Positions 63,575-64,000 of a stretch of 64,000 nt of DNA are shown here, piece by piece. A model generated the notes under the pieces. The model worked only from the letters and a program-made list of their open reading frames with translations. It was not told where the DNA came from and ran no database searches. Position 1 is the stretch's first letter. Each line of letters begins with the position of its first letter. The stretch comes from Metabacillus sp. KUDC1714 (GTDB taxonomy: Bacteria > Bacillota > Bacilli > Bacillales > Bacillaceae): assembly GCF_014217835.1 (NCBI RefSeq), contig NZ_CP055263.1, forward strand, positions 2,421,501 to 2,485,500, read 5' to 3'. Position numbers and translations under genes: made by a program.

Positions 63575-64000
63575 ATGAAAAAATGGTTGCTCGTTTCTCT
63601 AGTATTGCTTTTATCATTTAGTTTTTCAAGTGCTGTTCTAGCAGAGGGAAAACAACAAAAGCCAAAGATTCCAAGTTCGGTTATGGAGATATCAAAGGAA
63701 AATACGTATCCGAATCCAACACAGGATTTGCCATATCTTCAACCAAGTGAGCTAACTAAAAGCTTAATTGATACGTCAGATGTTCCAATTGAAAACCCCG
63801 ATTTAATCAGGATCCTAAATGAGACGACGATTTCCGATGCTCCTCTTGCATTTGGATATCGCGCAACGATATTTTTAGGACAATGGGCGCTAAATTACGA
63901 ATCCACTGAAACTGCAACAAATTGGGAATATCAAAAAATTAATACAAACTATCAAGATAATCGTGGTGGGAAATCACCTGTTCAGGTACATTATAAGCAG
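63575..64000 (+). CDS. yfkD: YfkD family protein, 3' end outside window
   Basis: Starts MKKWLLVSLVLLLSFSF with a signal peptide ending near ALAEG, then KIPSSVMEISKENTYPNPTQDL and IFLGQWALNYESTET. This reads like the secreted YfkD protein of B. subtilis, function unknown. AAAGGAGTAGAAAGT precedes the ATG. The frame is open through the right edge (142 codons seen), so the gene is truncated by the window. Its order after yfkE supports the name. Confidence 0.88.
   Translation, partial: MKKWLLVSLVLLLSFSFSSAVLAEGKQQKPKIPSSVMEISKENTYPNPTQDLPYLQPSELTKSLIDTSDVPIENPDLIRILNETTISDAPLAFGYRATIFLGQWALNYESTETATNWEYQKINTNYQDNRGGKSPVQVHYKQ

Noticed and set aside
1..64000. CRISPR, tRNA, rRNA or prophage
   Set aside because: No regularly spaced short repeats, cloverleaf sequences, rRNA stretches or phage gene clusters were found on reading both strands; a dedicated scan could still reveal a missed small RNA.

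Overview
The window is low-GC Bacillus-type DNA. Strong Shine-Dalgarno sequences, several TTG/GTG starts, sporulation-type histidine kinases, a GerAB germination protein, small spore-type proteins, SAM-I riboswitch control and the gene order yfkM-yfkK-yfkJ-yfkI-yfkH-yfkF-yfkE-yfkD (as I recall it from Bacillus subtilis) all point to an endospore-forming member of the Bacillaceae other than B. subtilis itself. I found no rRNA, tRNA, CRISPR array or prophage. The only transposon trace is a decayed IS110-family transposase near 50.3-50.9 kb.

Layout. 0-5.6 kb: 3' part of a HAMP/PAS histidine kinase, a glutaminyl-tRNA synthetase (unusual for Bacillus), an MFS exporter, a small spore-like protein and a CBO0543-type membrane protein. 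5.7-9.8 kb: a SAM-I riboswitch in front of a ribose-family ABC importer, so probably a sulfur-related sugar transporter. 10.3-12.8 kb: ArtPQR-like amino-acid ABC importer. 13.3-15.8 kb: aspartokinase and a PfkB sugar kinase. 16.2-19.3 kb: two paralogous MpsC/DUF2294 two-domain proteins followed by an orphan sporulation-type histidine kinase. 19.6-22.9 kb: small proteins, a coiled-coil/3D-domain cell-wall protein and a fosmidomycin-resistance-type exporter. 23.1-28.8 kb: an iron-type ABC importer and a PadR-ChrA pair. 29-33.7 kb: aldose epimerase and a heterodimeric ABC exporter. 34-38.5 kb: ugpCAEB glycerol-3-phosphate importer with a PhoP-box-like array upstream. 38.8-44 kb: AGCS symporter, small SASP-like gene, and a GntR/ABC (YtrAB-like) operon with a clear operator. 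44-54 kb: mixed accessory genes (HEIGH-motif protein, ABC-F YfmR, catalytically degenerate M50-like protein, MFS, lipoprotein, IS110 relic, orphan GerAB, hydrolase, acetyltransferase). 54.4-64 kb: the yfk block with insertions of an AGCS symporter, an OsmC protein and a YczE-type membrane protein, running off the right edge inside yfkD.

The most distinctive non-coding signal is a family of about 110-150 bp hairpin elements (six copies plus one fragment, all in the same orientation) whose stems show compensatory changes. The strongest candidate for an undescribed system is the MpsC-like pair plus histidine kinase at 16-19 kb, bracketed by two hairpins of nearly the same sequence. Many gene starts were re-chosen from Shine-Dalgarno spacing; this is stated entry by entry.
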